From Pseudalgibacter ostreae (GTDB lineage: Bacteria > Bacteroidota > Bacteroidia > Flavobacteriales > Flavobacteriaceae), in assembly GCF_042427585.1 (NCBI RefSeq), contig NZ_JBHMFC010000016.1, positions 112,156 through 176,155 on the forward strand: a stretch of 64,000 nt of DNA. The letters run 5' to 3'. Shown here piece by piece: positions 36,626 to 46,242 of this stretch. The notes under the pieces were generated by a model. It saw only the letters and a list, made by a program, of their open reading frames with translations. It was not told the origin of the DNA and searched no databases. The stretch's first letter is position 1; the number at the start of each line of letters is the position of its first letter. Position numbers and translations under genes: made by a program.

Positions 36626-39600
36626 TTATGATTCGGTTGTATTTCTCACTTTAGTATGATATTGTACATTAGGTTTTACCCCTAAATACTCTAACAAGTG
36701 ATACATACGATTATCCTCTTTTAGTTTTGCAACTTTACTCTCTTTATCATTGATGTCTCCAAACACCATAGCGCCATTACTACACGCTGCTGAACAAGCC
36801 GTTTGAAACTCTCCGTCTTTAATCTCACGACCATCGCGTTTAGCATCTAAAATTGTTTTCTGTGTCATTTGAATACACATCGAACATTTTTCCATAACAC
36901 CACGTGAACGAACTACAACATCTGGATTTAATACCATACGTCCTAAGTCATCATTCATATGGTAATCGAACTCGTCGTTGCCTGCATATAAGAACCAGTT
37001 AAAACGACGCACTTTATAAGGACAGTTGTTGGCACAATATCGAGTCCCTACACAACGGTTATAGGCCATATGATTTTGCCCCTGGCGGCCATGTGATGTT
37101 GCAGCTACAGGACAAACCGTTTCGCAAGGCGCATGATTACAATGCTGACACATTACCGGCTGGAATACCACTTGAGGATTCTCCGCAGGATGTTCCAATT
37201 CACCAAACTCACTCAATGAACTACTTAAACCAGATATGCCTTCTTTTTTATCAATATCAGCTGTAAAGGTATCTTCAGATGAATAATATCTATCAATACG
37301 TAACCAATGCATATCACGGCTACGACGCACCTCTGATTTTCCAACAACAGGAACATTATTTTCTGAATGACAAGCAATTACACACGCTCCACAACCGGTA
37401 CACGCATTTAAATCGACAGATAAATTGAAGTGATGTCCAATAGAACGATCAAAACTATCCCATAAATCAACATCTGGAGATGTTACAGGGGTTTCTTTAT
37501 GGTTTAAAGATACTTTTGGCACTTTATTCCATCCGTGTTCTTTATCTTCTCTATCGTAAGTATTAAAAATCTCTAAAGTGGTTTCTTTAATAATATCGCC
37601 ACGTCCCATTAAGGTTTTATGCAACTGAACTGAAGCAAATTCATGCTCACCAGAAGCGGCTTCTACAGTAACGTTTTGAACATTATTAAAGCCTTGGTAT
37701 AATACATAAGCATTTACACCCGTTTGCATTTCTTCTTTGAGACCTAGGGTTTTACCATATCCCAAAGCTAGACCTACAGAGCCTTTTGCTTGGCCTGGTT
37801 GTATCATCACAGGTGCAGTAATGGTTACCCCGTTTACCGTTACATTAGCGTAACTACCGTTTAAACCTCCATTTGCAACATGTCTGTTAATTAAGCCCAA
37901 TGCGTCTGCATCTGCTTTAGAAACGGTTAGATAGTTATCCCAAGACGCTCGTGAAATTGGGTCTGGAAACTCCTGTAACCATGGGTTATTGGCTTGTTGG
38001 CCATCACCCATACCTGTTTTAGTATATAATGTTAATTCTAAACCTTCACTTTTAGCTGCTGCCAAAGCTTTTACTGCTCCTGTAATGGAAGCAGCAGGGT
38101 TAGCGACACCAGAAGTGGTATTTGAATCGTTTTTCTTAAGTCCTAAACCTTCTGCAACATCTTCTATAATACCACCTACAAAGGTTTTATCATCCTTTTT
38201 GTTAGAAATGGCATTGTTTTCCACTGATGCAATTTTTCCAACATATACCCCATCGTGCAAGGCTTGATTAAAAGAACTTTCTCCTAAAATGTTAGTTCCC
38301 CAAGTGTCTTTGATATAATCATGATAAGACATATCATTTCCAATCCATTTTAATAAGACATCTTGAAATTGTCTGGTATCAAATAATGGACGAATTGTAG
38401 GTTGTGTTAACGCGTAGTGTCCTTTTTTAAACTCAACATCTCCCCAAGCCTCTAAATAGTGAGGGGTTGCTGCAATATATTGTGTTAAAGAAGACGTTTC
38501 GTCTTCTTTCATAGAAAACGCAATCGATAATTCTGTCTGTGCTAACCCTTCCGCAAAATCTTTAGCATTAGGCAATGTATAAATAGGATTAACACCACTC
38601 ATAATAATGGCCCCTATTTTACCTGCTTTCATATCGTTGACTAAAGCAGCAACATCTTTATCATTTCCTTGTCTAATTTTTATAGGCGTTTCTTTATCAA
38701 AAGCTTTACTATTTAAAGCTTCATTAATTTCTAAAACTACCGTTTGGGCATTTACATCCTGAATTCCTGTTACAACAACACCTTCAGACCCAGCACGCTT
38801 AAGTTGCTCGGCAGCATTTTTAATAGCCGATTCAATATGTTCCGGAAGACTTGCTGAGACAGACCCTCCCAACACATAAGCATGTAACTTAGCTAATGCT
38901 ACTTTTTGCTGACTAGGTGTTAAAGGCACGCGTTTATCGGCATTGGCACCAGTTAATGATAAGTTAGACTCAAATTGAATATGACGAGACATTTTGCCGT
39001 TAGTGGGCACTCTGCCTTTAGAATAGTCTGAGTCAAAACCACCTCCTTGCCAATCGCCTAGGAAATCTGCACCAAAAGAGACAATAGTCATGGCTTTTGA
39101 GAAGTCGTAATTGGCTAATCCGCGTTCATTATATCTCGCTTGGTAAGCATCCAATGCAGCAGACTCTGAAACAGCGTCATAAACGACATGGCGTACTTGA
39201 CCATATTTCTCCTTAAATTCTGAAATTAGCCTAGTTGTTGAAGGGCTTGCAAAAGTTTGTGTTAATAACGCAATTTCTTTATTCGCTGCAACAAGATCGG
39301 TTAATTTCTGACTGGTTTCTACATCAAAATCACTCCAAGATATAGAAGCTTTTGACTTTCTAGGCCCTTGAACCCTTAAACTATCGTACAATCCTAAAAC
39401 CGAAGCATTTACCCTAGCGTTCGCACCACCTTTAGTAGCGGCCATGGTATTGTTTTCAATTTTAATAGGACGTCCTTCTCTAGTTTTAACTAAGATACTA
39501 GCAAAATCAAATCCATCAGCAATGGTTGTAGCATAATAGTTGGCAACGCCAGGAATAATCTCCGTGGGTTGTACAACATAAGGAATCGATTTTTTAACAG

Positions 39601-39820
39601 GGCCCTCACACGCTGCCAAAGATGCAGCAGCTGTAGTAAAACCGACATATTTTAAGAAATCACGACGTGTTGTAGAAGTGGCTTCTAAAGTGTTTTTATC
39701 ACCCAAAAACTCATCTGTAGGGATTTCTTCCACAAATTCGTTTTGTCTTAGCGCCTCAACAATAGAACTATCTTCGTTTAGCTCCTCAACACTTTTCCAG
39801 TATTTCTTGTTTGATGACAT
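36626..39820 (-). CDS. actB: Alternative complex III iron-sulfur subunit ActB
   Basis: 1064 residues. Near residue 50 is a twin-arginine-like signal (STTRRDFLKYVGFTTAAAS) ending in a lipobox-like LAAC. A molybdopterin-oxidoreductase-like domain follows (about 75-720) that in this family lacks molybdenum cofactor, and then a four-cluster ferredoxin domain: CTGCGACVIACHSENN, CQHCNHAPCETVCPVA, CVGTRYCANNCPYK and CSMCIQM with CSAAC. ActB carries electrons from quinol oxidation towards the hemes. Second gene of the respiratory operon, about 157 bases after actA. Confidence 0.95.
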   Translation of the reverse strand: MSSNKKYWKSVEELNEDSSIVEALRQNEFVEEIPTDEFLGDKNTLEATSTTRRDFLKYVGFTTAAASLAACEGPVKKSIPYVVQPTEIIPGVANYYATTIADGFDFASILVKTREGRPIKIENNTMAATKGGANARVNASVLGLYDSLRVQGPRKSKASISWSDFDVETSQKLTDLVAANKEIALLTQTFASPSTTRLISEFKEKYGQVRHVVYDAVSESAALDAYQARYNERGLANYDFSKAMTIVSFGADFLGDWQGGGFDSDYSKGRVPTNGKMSRHIQFESNLSLTGANADKRVPLTPSQQKVALAKLHAYVLGGSVSASLPEHIESAIKNAAEQLKRAGSEGVVVTGIQDVNAQTVVLEINEALNSKAFDKETPIKIRQGNDKDVAALVNDMKAGKIGAIIMSGVNPIYTLPNAKDFAEGLAQTELSIAFSMKEDETSSLTQYIAATPHYLEAWGDVEFKKGHYALTQPTIRPLFDTRQFQDVLLKWIGNDMSYHDYIKDTWGTNILGESSFNQALHDGVYVGKIASVENNAISNKKDDKTFVGGIIEDVAEGLGLKKNDSNTTSGVANPAASITGAVKALAAAKSEGLELTLYTKTGMGDGQQANNPWLQEFPDPISRASWDNYLTVSKADADALGLINRHVANGGLNGSYANVTVNGVTITAPVMIQPGQAKGSVGLALGYGKTLGLKEEMQTGVNAYVLYQGFNNVQNVTVEAASGEHEFASVQLHKTLMGRGDIIKETTLEIFNTYDREDKEHGWNKVPKVSLNHKETPVTSPDVDLWDSFDRSIGHHFNLSVDLNACTGCGACVIACHSENNVPVVGKSEVRRSRDMHWLRIDRYYSSEDTFTADIDKKEGISGLSSSLSEFGELEHPAENPQVVFQPVMCQHCNHAPCETVCPVAATSHGRQGQNHMAYNRCVGTRYCANNCPYKVRRFNWFLYAGNDEFDYHMNDDLGRMVLNPDVVVRSRGVMEKCSMCIQMTQKTILDAKRDGREIKDGEFQTACSAACSNGAMVFGDINDKESKVAKLKEDNRMYHLLEYLGVKPNVQYHTKVRNTTES

Positions 39821-39977
39821 ATTGTTTATTTACGATTTTAGATTTTTGAGTTACGATTTCAATTTACAGATTTTTAAAATACGCTACAATCGTAATTCGT
39901 ATATCGTAATTCTAAAAAATTATACCTTTTATATATATTTATTTGTATTATCCTTTACGGATATTTTACTTTTTAAT

Positions 39978-41270
39978 TTAATAATGGCACTTTCCACACT
40001 CGAGCCCGCCCATTTCGGCTACCGTTAATTTTTCTACACCATACTTTTTAGATAATTCCTCATGTATTTTAGTGTAATAAGCGTTATCCTCTACGTTAAC
40101 ATCAGTTGTTCGGTGACAATCAATACACCATCCCATAGTTAAAGGAGCATGCTGGTACATAACTTCCATTTCCTGAACAGGACCGTGACAGGTTTGGCAT
40201 TCCAAACCACCTACAGAAACGTGTTGTGAATGATTAAAATAAACAAAATCTGGCAAATTATGAATACGAACCCATTTTACAGGTTGGGACTCGCCAGTAT
40301 ATTTTTGTTCGGCATCACTCCATCCTGCTGCTGCGTATAACTTTTGAATTTCACCATCATAGAATTCCTTTGTATACTCTGCCGAGGTCTCTCCTGTATA
40401 TTCATAAACCGATTTATGGCAATTCATACATACATTTAATGAAGGAATACCAGACGTTTTACTAACTCTGGCCGAAGAGTGACAGTATTTACAATCAATG
40501 CCATTATCGCCAGCATGTATTTTATGTGAAAAATGTATAGGCTGGACTGGTTGATACCCTTGATCAACACCAACTTGCATTAAATAACCAAAAGCAAAAT
40601 AAGCACTAGCCAATAAAAAGAATACGGCTACTACTAACAGTAAAAACTGATTTTCTATAAATGCCTTCCATAAAGGCTTTCTTTTTGAATCTTCTGGGAC
40701 TTCAATATTTTGAGCTGCGGCAAAACGTCGTAGTGTTTTGTTTACCAAGTACAGCCCTATTGCTAAAAGTAGGAACAGAATAGCTAATGCTCCTAAAATG
40801 ATTTCGTTTGAAATACCTCCGGTAGTTTCTGAACCTGAAACAGCCCCTGCAACAGGTGCAGGCGTAGTAGGTGCAGGTTTTTCCTCAGCGGTATAGGCCA
40901 AGATATTGTCTATATCTTCATCAGACAATTGCGGAAATGGCGTCATTGCTGCGCCACCATACTCATTATAAATTTTGTTTGCGTAAGCGTCACCAGACTT
41001 TATAAGCCCCGAACTATTACGAATCCATGCATAAAGCCAATCTTTATCCAGACCTTCTTCATCGGCCAAACGGGCTTCCATATTACGCAATGCAGGACCT
41101 GTCATTTTTTTATCCAATTGATGGCATGCTGCACAATTGGAATTAAACAATGTCTTTCCTTTTGCTGGATCTCCTGTCTGAGCAGAAAGCGAGGCTGTAA
41201 ACGCTAATAGTACAATTAAGCCAAGACCGATAATTCTTGTGCTCAATTTACGGTGAATCACCTGTTTCAT
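39978..41270 (-). CDS. actA: Alternative complex III multiheme cytochrome c ActA (hexaheme form)
   Basis: 430 residues from the ATG at 41270 (a further in-frame ATG at 41315 would add 15 residues before the signal peptide). Signal peptide, then a monoheme cytochrome c domain (CAACH, about 25-135), two helices (about 160-180 and 205-225), and a C-terminal multiheme region with CKYCH, CMNCH, CQTCH, CIDCH and CGKCH four residues from the end: six heme motifs in all. ActA passes electrons through its heme wire to ActE or the oxidase. The N-terminal monoheme part is an addition to the pentaheme core. First gene of the operon, from the promoter at 41355-41385. Confidence 0.93.
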   Translation of the reverse strand: MKQVIHRKLSTRIIGLGLIVLLAFTASLSAQTGDPAKGKTLFNSNCAACHQLDKKMTGPALRNMEARLADEEGLDKDWLYAWIRNSSGLIKSGDAYANKIYNEYGGAAMTPFPQLSDEDIDNILAYTAEEKPAPTTPAPVAGAVSGSETTGGISNEIILGALAILFLLLAIGLYLVNKTLRRFAAAQNIEVPEDSKRKPLWKAFIENQFLLLVVAVFFLLASAYFAFGYLMQVGVDQGYQPVQPIHFSHKIHAGDNGIDCKYCHSSARVSKTSGIPSLNVCMNCHKSVYEYTGETSAEYTKEFYDGEIQKLYAAAGWSDAEQKYTGESQPVKWVRIHNLPDFVYFNHSQHVSVGGLECQTCHGPVQEMEVMYQHAPLTMGWCIDCHRTTDVNVEDNAYYTKIHEELSKKYGVEKLTVAEMGGLECGKCHY

Positions 41271-41354
41271 ATTGTTGGTCAAATTAACTTCTAAACTTTG
41301 GTATGGTTTTTTCATTTAACAATTGAAAAAATATACAGTTAAAAAAATCTGTCG

Positions 41355-41385
41355 CAAAAGTAACATTTAAAGTCGATTCTGGAAA
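41355..41385 (-). promoter_or_regulatory. Promoter of the actABCDEF-ctaCD operon
   Basis: Minus strand: TTTC (41382-41385), exactly 19 bases, TACTTTTG (41355-41362), an exact -7 match with ideal spacing. The predicted start near 41350 gives a leader of about 80 bases to the ATG at 41270. No other good promoter was found before the terminator at 29381, so 12 kb may be one transcript. Confidence 0.75.
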
Positions 41386-41460
41386 TGTTAGCGAACCGTT
41401 AATTACTAATTTAGAGAGGTTCTAAATAATAAAAACCCCACGAAATAAGTTTAGAACTTA

Positions 41461-41468
41461 TACATTTG
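41461..41468 (+). promoter_or_regulatory. -7 box for the SPOR-domain gene
   Basis: TACATTTG, exact TAnnTTTG, 17 bases before the ATG at 41486. No TTTG at the normal upstream distance. Divergent from the act operon promoter. Confidence 0.5.
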
Positions 41469-41485
41469 CACTAAATATATAAAAA

Positions 41486-41869
41486 ATGAAAACATTGTAT
41501 TTGAAAATTAGCTTGTTAACTGTTTTTTGCTTCTTAGCAAACCTTCACATTTGCTCTGCTCAGCAAGGAAATGTTGTTTTAAACCAAGATAAAAAAATAA
41601 CGCGTTTATTAGATGTGAAAAAAGAAATGAACAGAAACGATGCCAATCGTTATAAAGTACAAATTTATTCAGGTAGCCGAAGAGATGCCGAATCGGCAAA
41701 ATCAAATTTCGAATCTACTTACGACCAATGGCCGTGCACACTTCAATTTGAAACCCCCAATTATAAAATTTGGGCTGGTAACTTTACCACACGATTAGAA
41801 GCCGATAGAGCTTTAAGAAAAATTAAAAACGATTTCCCAGGTGCTTTTATTTTTAAACCTAAAAAATAA
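41486..41869 (+). CDS. SPOR-domain protein, secreted
   Basis: 127 residues: signal peptide (about 1-26, ending CSAQ), a short linker, and a SPOR domain (about 50-125) with NRYKVQIYSGSRRDAESAKSNF and KIWAGNFTTRLEADRALRKIKNDFPGAFIF. SPOR domains bind denuded glycan strands of peptidoglycan, usually at division sites. The protein consists of little else, so it may act as a small septal or wall-binding factor. It is alone on the plus strand, flanked by the act operon and a non-coding stretch. Confidence 0.88.
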   Translation: MKTLYLKISLLTVFCFLANLHICSAQQGNVVLNQDKKITRLLDVKKEMNRNDANRYKVQIYSGSRRDAESAKSNFESTYDQWPCTLQFETPNYKIWAGNFTTRLEADRALRKIKNDFPGAFIFKPKK

Positions 41870-42048
41870 GCCCACCATATTAAAAACAAGCGAAAACTTA
41901 ATTTTTTAGCCATGCTGCTTTTTAAATTTTAAAGAAACCACCATGGCTATAACTTTTAATTAATATCGCTTTAAGTTCATAAAAAAAAGGGATTCCAAGT
42001 GGGAGGACACTGAAAAAGCACCTCAGTCAATTGGATTAAAAATGAATA

Positions 42049-42084
42049 AAAAGGAGTTAGAACGATAGTGTTCTAGCACCTTTT
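42049..42084 (+). terminator. Hairpin with T-run, possible terminator
   Basis: Fifteen-base stem with two mismatches (42049-42063 with 42070-42084), six-base loop, then a T-rich tail (TTTGTTTCTTTTTTTT). It could end the SPOR gene transcript 180 bases after its stop or be part of the inverted-repeat element. Confidence 0.45.
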
Positions 42085-42289
42085 TTGTTTCTTTTTTTTG
42101 ATTAACCCAAACTTGGGGCTGTTATTACAGCAGTAAAGAATTCAATTATATTTACTGTAAACCTGAAAAGAACCCTCAAACTACAAGCATAGTGGAACAA
42201 TACAGTAAACCACAGGTTTTAGAGCTGAAATATGCCTGTTAAAGCTGTTGTAAGACACTATAATCCACCAAAATAGATAGAGCAAAAAG

Positions 42290-42323
42290 GCGATTAAATA
42301 AAATCTGAAGTTTATTTAATCGC
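42290..42323. terminator. Bidirectional terminator-like hairpin
   Basis: Perfect 13-base stem GCGATTAAATAAA (42290-42302) with its complement (42311-42323), 8-base loop, flanked by AAAAA and TTTTT, so it can end transcripts from either side. It lies 80 bases after the stop of the leftward DUF4168 gene. Confidence 0.6.
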
Positions 42324-42404
42324 TTTTTTAAAATGCTACCTGAAAAAGGCTTGGTTTTTCAGTGCCCGCTCTACGTGGCTTCCCTTTTTTTATCCTAAAT
42401 AAGA

Positions 42405-42869
42405 TTAATGGTCTTGGTCTTGACGCTTCATTAAAATGGTCTTCAAACGCTGCTGAAGACTTTGATTCTCCTGAATTTTTACAGCTAAAGACTCATAGTC
42501 TTTTAGCGAAATACCAGTAGACTCCAAACGTGCAATCGTTTTCCTTTCGATTTCAGGTTGCATCTTTTCAAGCTTAATTGTTACATTTTCATGCTTTTCT
42601 TTCTCTACGGCAGTAGCATCGGATGTTTCGTTTGGATTCATTACCGCCTTTTGAATTTCATTAAAACGCACTACCTCTAACCCTTCATCCTCTATAACGG
42701 CAATCATTTCCTGTTGGGATTTTTGGTTTTGCAGTTGCACCTCTGTAAAAGCCTCAGCAAATTGATGTAATTGCTTATCAGACACCTGTTCTTCCTGAGC
42801 TAACAGGGTTATAGATCCGAAAACAAACGTAAATAAAAATAAAATATTGATTTTCAATGTCTTAAACAT
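42405..42869 (-). CDS. DUF4168 domain secreted protein
   Basis: 154 residues: signal peptide (about 1-25, ending LLAQ) and a helical domain with QLHQFAEAFTEVQLQNQKSQQEM, VEVVRFNEIQKAVMNP-like stretch and a charged, glutamine-rich end. This matches the DUF4168 family of small exported helical proteins without known function. It has its own promoter 24 bases upstream (42893-42924) and is monocistronic. Confidence 0.8.
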   Translation of the reverse strand: MFKTLKINILFLFTFVFGSITLLAQEEQVSDKQLHQFAEAFTEVQLQNQKSQQEMIAVIEDEGLEVVRFNEIQKAVMNPNETSDATAVEKEKHENVTIKLEKMQPEIERKTIARLESTGISLKDYESLAVKIQENQSLQQRLKTILMKRQDQDH

Positions 42870-42892
42870 AATAACTATTTATAAGATTTTAT

Positions 42893-42924
42893 CAAACTTA
42901 AAAGCTATGGTTTTTACTGCCAAC
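42893..42924 (-). promoter_or_regulatory. Promoter of the DUF4168 gene
   Basis: Minus strand: TTGG (42921-42924), 20 bases, TAAGTTTG (42893-42900), an exact -7 match. Start codon 24 bases beyond. Confidence 0.65.
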
Positions 42925-43072
42925 TAAAACAGACTTCTTAACGTTATTTTATAAGTTAGGTCATGCGTTTTGAGTTTTTTTTTAAGAAAAAATATACTTT
43001 AAGGCGTTAATAGCAGGTGATTAAAACACCTCTATTTTAAGAAAAAAATTCTTTTGGGCATTTTAGTGTTAT

Positions 43073-43195
43073 TAAATTTGTAGCATAACGGATAAGAGAA
43101 CCATAATGTTTTCAAAACACCCGACCTCAGTTTAACTTATAGACTAGCTATAAAACAAAAAAGGCAACTATTAAAAATAGATGCCTTTTTTGTTT
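43073..43195 (+). ncRNA. Candidate small RNA between DUF4168 gene and infB
   Basis: An exact -7 box TAAATTTG at 43073-43080 (TTTTG 16 bases upstream, short of the ideal 19) faces right, and the hairpin at 43157-43191 followed by TGTTT can end that transcript, predicting an RNA of about 110 bases from near 43085. It contains only a 9-codon frame (ATG at 43105). The 349-base gap has no other gene. The evidence is promoter plus terminator only. Confidence 0.25.
43157..43191 (-). terminator. Terminator of rimP-nusA-infB
   Basis: Perfect 10-base stem AAAAAAGGCA (43157-43166) with TGCCTTTTTT (43182-43191), 15-base loop, followed on the minus strand by TTTTGTTTTATA. It lies 27 bases after the infB stop. 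It also has a T-run on the plus strand. Confidence 0.85.
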
Positions 43196-43218
43196 AAATA
43201 CCTAAAACGGTAGTGGAC

Positions 43219-46155
43219 TTATTTAAGTTTCTTTTTCACTTCAACTTGATGGAAACCTTCGATAATATCACCTTCATGAATGTCGTTATAGTTTTTAATT
43301 TGCATACCACAATCGTAACCTTTAGAAACCTCTTTAGCATCGTCTTTAAAACGTTTTAAAGAACTAAGTTCCCCTGTGAACACCACAACGCCATCTCGAA
43401 TTAAACGTATGTTAGAGTTTCTAATGATTTTTCCGTTAGTTACCATACAACCTGCTATAGTTCCAATTTTAGAGACCTTAAACACCTCTCTAATTTCGGC
43501 AGTACCTGTAATCTCTTCTTTAAGCTCTGGAGATAACATGCCTTCCATAGCATCTTTAAGGTCATTGATTGCGTCATAGATAATAGAATATGTTCTAATA
43601 TCGATTTCTTCTTTATCTGCCGTAGTTCTAGCATTTCCTACAGGACGCACATTAAATCCAATAATAATAGCATCGGAAGCTGAAGCTAACAAGACATCAC
43701 TTTCTGTAATGGCTCCCACACCTTTATGTAAAATATTAATTTGAATTTCTTCTGTTGAAAGTTTTTGGAATGAATCTGTTAAAGCCTCCACAGAACCATC
43801 CACGTCTCCTTTAAGGATAATGTTCAATTCTTGGAAATCTCCTAATGCGATACGTCTTCCAATTTCATCAAGTGTAATATGTCGTTGCGTCCTAACAGAT
43901 TGCTCACGTTGCAATTGTGCACGTTTAGTTGCAATTTGCTTGGCTTCTCGCTCATCTGCAAAAACACTAAATTTATCACCGGCTTGTGGCGCACCGTCCA
44001 GTCCTAAAATAGACACTGGAGTAGAAGGGCCTGCAGCAAGAACATCATTACCACGTTCATCATGCATGGCTTTAATTTTACCACTATTTTTTCCAGCTAA
44101 TACATAGTCACCGATACGTAAAGTTCCGGCTTGTACTAATATTGTAGACACATAACCACGGCCTTTATCTAAAAACGCCTCTACAACAGTTCCTGTAGCA
44201 CGTTTATTTGGATTGGCTTTTAATTCTAGCAATTCTGCTTCAAGTAACACTTTTTCCAACAACTCTTTTACACCTGTACCTACTTTCGCAGAAATGTCAT
44301 GAGACTGAATTTTTCCGCCCCAATCCTCTACTAAAAGATTCATTTGTGCTAAACCTTCCTTAATCTTTTCTGGATTTGAGTGTGGTTTATCAATTTTATT
44401 GATGGCAAATACAATAGGGACTCCTGCAGCTTGTGCATGGGAAATAGCCTCTTTGGTTTGCGGCATGATGTCATCATCTGCTGCTGCAACAATAATCGCG
44501 ATATCTGTTACTTGAGCACCACGTGCACGCATTGCAGTAAACGCTTCGTGACCAGGCGTATCTAGGAAAGCTATTTTTTGACCACCATCCAATTCAACAC
44601 CATAAGCACCAATATGTTGGGTAATACCTCCAGATTCACCAGCAATTACATTCTCCTTACGGATGTAATCCAATAACGATGTTTTACCATGATCTACGTG
44701 ACCCATAACGGTTACGATGGGAGCACGAGGTTCTAAACTCTCTGGGGTGTCTTCTATTTCTTCAAAAGATTCTTCAATACCTGCCGTTACAAATTCGACT
44801 TGATATCCAAACTCATCTGCAACAATAGACAATGTTTCAGCGTCTAAACGTTGGTTCATGGTCACCATCATACCTAATGACATACATGCCGATATAATTT
44901 GTGTTACCGGAACATCCATCATGGTAGCAACCTCACTAGCCGTAACAAACTCGGTTACTTTAAGTATTTTGCTTTCAGCAGCTTCTAACTGTTGATCCAG
45001 TTCTGTCTGTTCTCTATGAAGGTCTCGTTTATCTCTTCTATATTTTGCGCCTTTACCTTTACTTGTTTTACCTTGTAATTTCTCCAAGGTTTCCCGTACT
45101 TGTTTTTTTACATCTTCTTCACTTGGCTCTTCCTTTACAATAGTACGACGTACTCCAGGTTTCCCTTTAAATCTATCGTTACCACCACTTCCAGGTCTAG
45201 CTGCTCCAGGTCTATTGTCCTGTGGCCCTCCAGTTTTACTAATGCGTCGGCGTTTCTTTTTATTAGCTGCTGCATCAGATGGTTTATTGCCATCTGCTTT
45301 TTTCTCTTCTTTCTTTTTCTTTGGCTTATTAAATTGGGAAAGATCTATTTTATCTCCAGATATTTTTGGGCCAGTAAGCTTCTGATATTTAGTTTTCAAA
45401 GTTTCTTCTCCAGGAAGCACTTCTCTTGGAGTTTCTTTTGTCGCTGCTTTAACAGGCCCTTGCGAGGTTTCTTTTGGAGTTTCTTTTGCCACATATTTAG
45501 GCGTCTCTTTAGTAACGTCTTTAGGCGTCTCTTTTAAAACGGTTTTAGCAGGGTCTTTTGGAATCTCTTTTTTAATTTCTTTCTCAAGAGGCACCTCTTC
45601 CTTAATCGTTTTTTCCTGTTTAGGCGTCTCAACTATAGGTTCTGGTTTAGCCTCCGCAGCTTTGTTTTCAACCGCTTCGTTTTTAACAACAGGCTCAACT
45701 TTTGGTTCCTCTTTTTTAGCAACAGGTGCTTCTATAACAGGAACTTCCTCAACTGCTTCTTCTTTAGCCACTATAGGAGCTTCTTTCTTCTTAGGATTTA
45801 AGTCAATCTTACCAACTTGCTTTGGCCCAGAAAGGGGCTTAGCTGCTCTAATCACCTCCTGCTTTGCAGTTTGCTTCCTTAAGTCCTCTTGCTGTTTCGC
45901 TTCAAGCTCACGCTCGCGCTGTTCACGCAATATTTCTTTTTCTTTTAGCTTCGCTTCCCCAACTTCTTTAGACGCTACTTTTTTACTAGCATCATTTTCA
46001 AATTCATCAGAAAGGATAGCATATACATCCTGAGAAATTTTTGTAGTAGGTCGCTTATCAATTTCAACCCCCTTAGAATCCAAAAATTCTACGGCGCGGT
46101 CTAAAGAAATATTTAACTCACGTAATACTTTATTTAATCTTATTGTTTCAGCCAT
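43219..46155 (-). CDS. infB: Translation initiation factor IF-2
   Basis: 978 residues. Residues 1-50 form the IF2 N-terminal helical domain (RLNKVLRELNISLDRAVEFL); 100-400 is a low-complexity linker of K, E, P and A with tandem KETPK-type units near 205-240; the GTPase domain begins near 484 with GHVDHGKTSLLD, then DTPGHEAFTAMR and NKIDKP; domains II-IV follow to the end (EGFHQVEVKKKLK). IF-2 brings initiator tRNA to the 30S subunit. It is 87 bases after nusA in the conserved rimP-nusA-infB operon. Confidence 0.97.
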   Translation of the reverse strand: MAETIRLNKVLRELNISLDRAVEFLDSKGVEIDKRPTTKISQDVYAILSDEFENDASKKVASKEVGEAKLKEKEILREQRERELEAKQQEDLRKQTAKQEVIRAAKPLSGPKQVGKIDLNPKKKEAPIVAKEEAVEEVPVIEAPVAKKEEPKVEPVVKNEAVENKAAEAKPEPIVETPKQEKTIKEEVPLEKEIKKEIPKDPAKTVLKETPKDVTKETPKYVAKETPKETSQGPVKAATKETPREVLPGEETLKTKYQKLTGPKISGDKIDLSQFNKPKKKKEEKKADGNKPSDAAANKKKRRRISKTGGPQDNRPGAARPGSGGNDRFKGKPGVRRTIVKEEPSEEDVKKQVRETLEKLQGKTSKGKGAKYRRDKRDLHREQTELDQQLEAAESKILKVTEFVTASEVATMMDVPVTQIISACMSLGMMVTMNQRLDAETLSIVADEFGYQVEFVTAGIEESFEEIEDTPESLEPRAPIVTVMGHVDHGKTSLLDYIRKENVIAGESGGITQHIGAYGVELDGGQKIAFLDTPGHEAFTAMRARGAQVTDIAIIVAAADDDIMPQTKEAISHAQAAGVPIVFAINKIDKPHSNPEKIKEGLAQMNLLVEDWGGKIQSHDISAKVGTGVKELLEKVLLEAELLELKANPNKRATGTVVEAFLDKGRGYVSTILVQAGTLRIGDYVLAGKNSGKIKAMHDERGNDVLAAGPSTPVSILGLDGAPQAGDKFSVFADEREAKQIATKRAQLQREQSVRTQRHITLDEIGRRIALGDFQELNIILKGDVDGSVEALTDSFQKLSTEEIQINILHKGVGAITESDVLLASASDAIIIGFNVRPVGNARTTADKEEIDIRTYSIIYDAINDLKDAMEGMLSPELKEEITGTAEIREVFKVSKIGTIAGCMVTNGKIIRNSNIRLIRDGVVVFTGELSSLKRFKDDAKEVSKGYDCGMQIKNYNDIHEGDIIEGFHQVEVKKKLK

Positions 46156-46242
46156 AAATTGCCTTTAATATACTCAAATATATACTTTATACCAAATTCT
46201 ATCATATAAAAACCCTACAGCTTTCACATAATAAGTCAGGTA

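Larger units (their letters stand above)
41979..42392. mobile_element. MITE-like element or decayed IS with imperfect inverted repeats
   Basis: The stretch 41979-42018 and the reverse complement of 42355-42392 align over about 40 bases: both begin AT, a run of A, GGGA, and both end CACTGAAAAA, with differences in between (about 70 percent match by eye). They enclose about 340 bases holding two strong hairpins (42049-42084 and 42290-42323) and no intact gene. A short stretch at about 42097-42240 can be read as a stop-bounded frame with coding-like composition, which could be a transposase remnant. No target-site duplication was recognised. Confidence 0.4.

Noticed and set aside
45425..45590. 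Direct repeats in infB as a separate repeat element
   Set aside because: They encode the KETPK-type units of the IF-2 linker, which is naturally low in complexity.
45100..46033. Long plus-strand frames opposite infB, rich in S, F and L
   Set aside because: They mirror the K/E/P-rich linker of IF-2 on the other strand; pure shadows.
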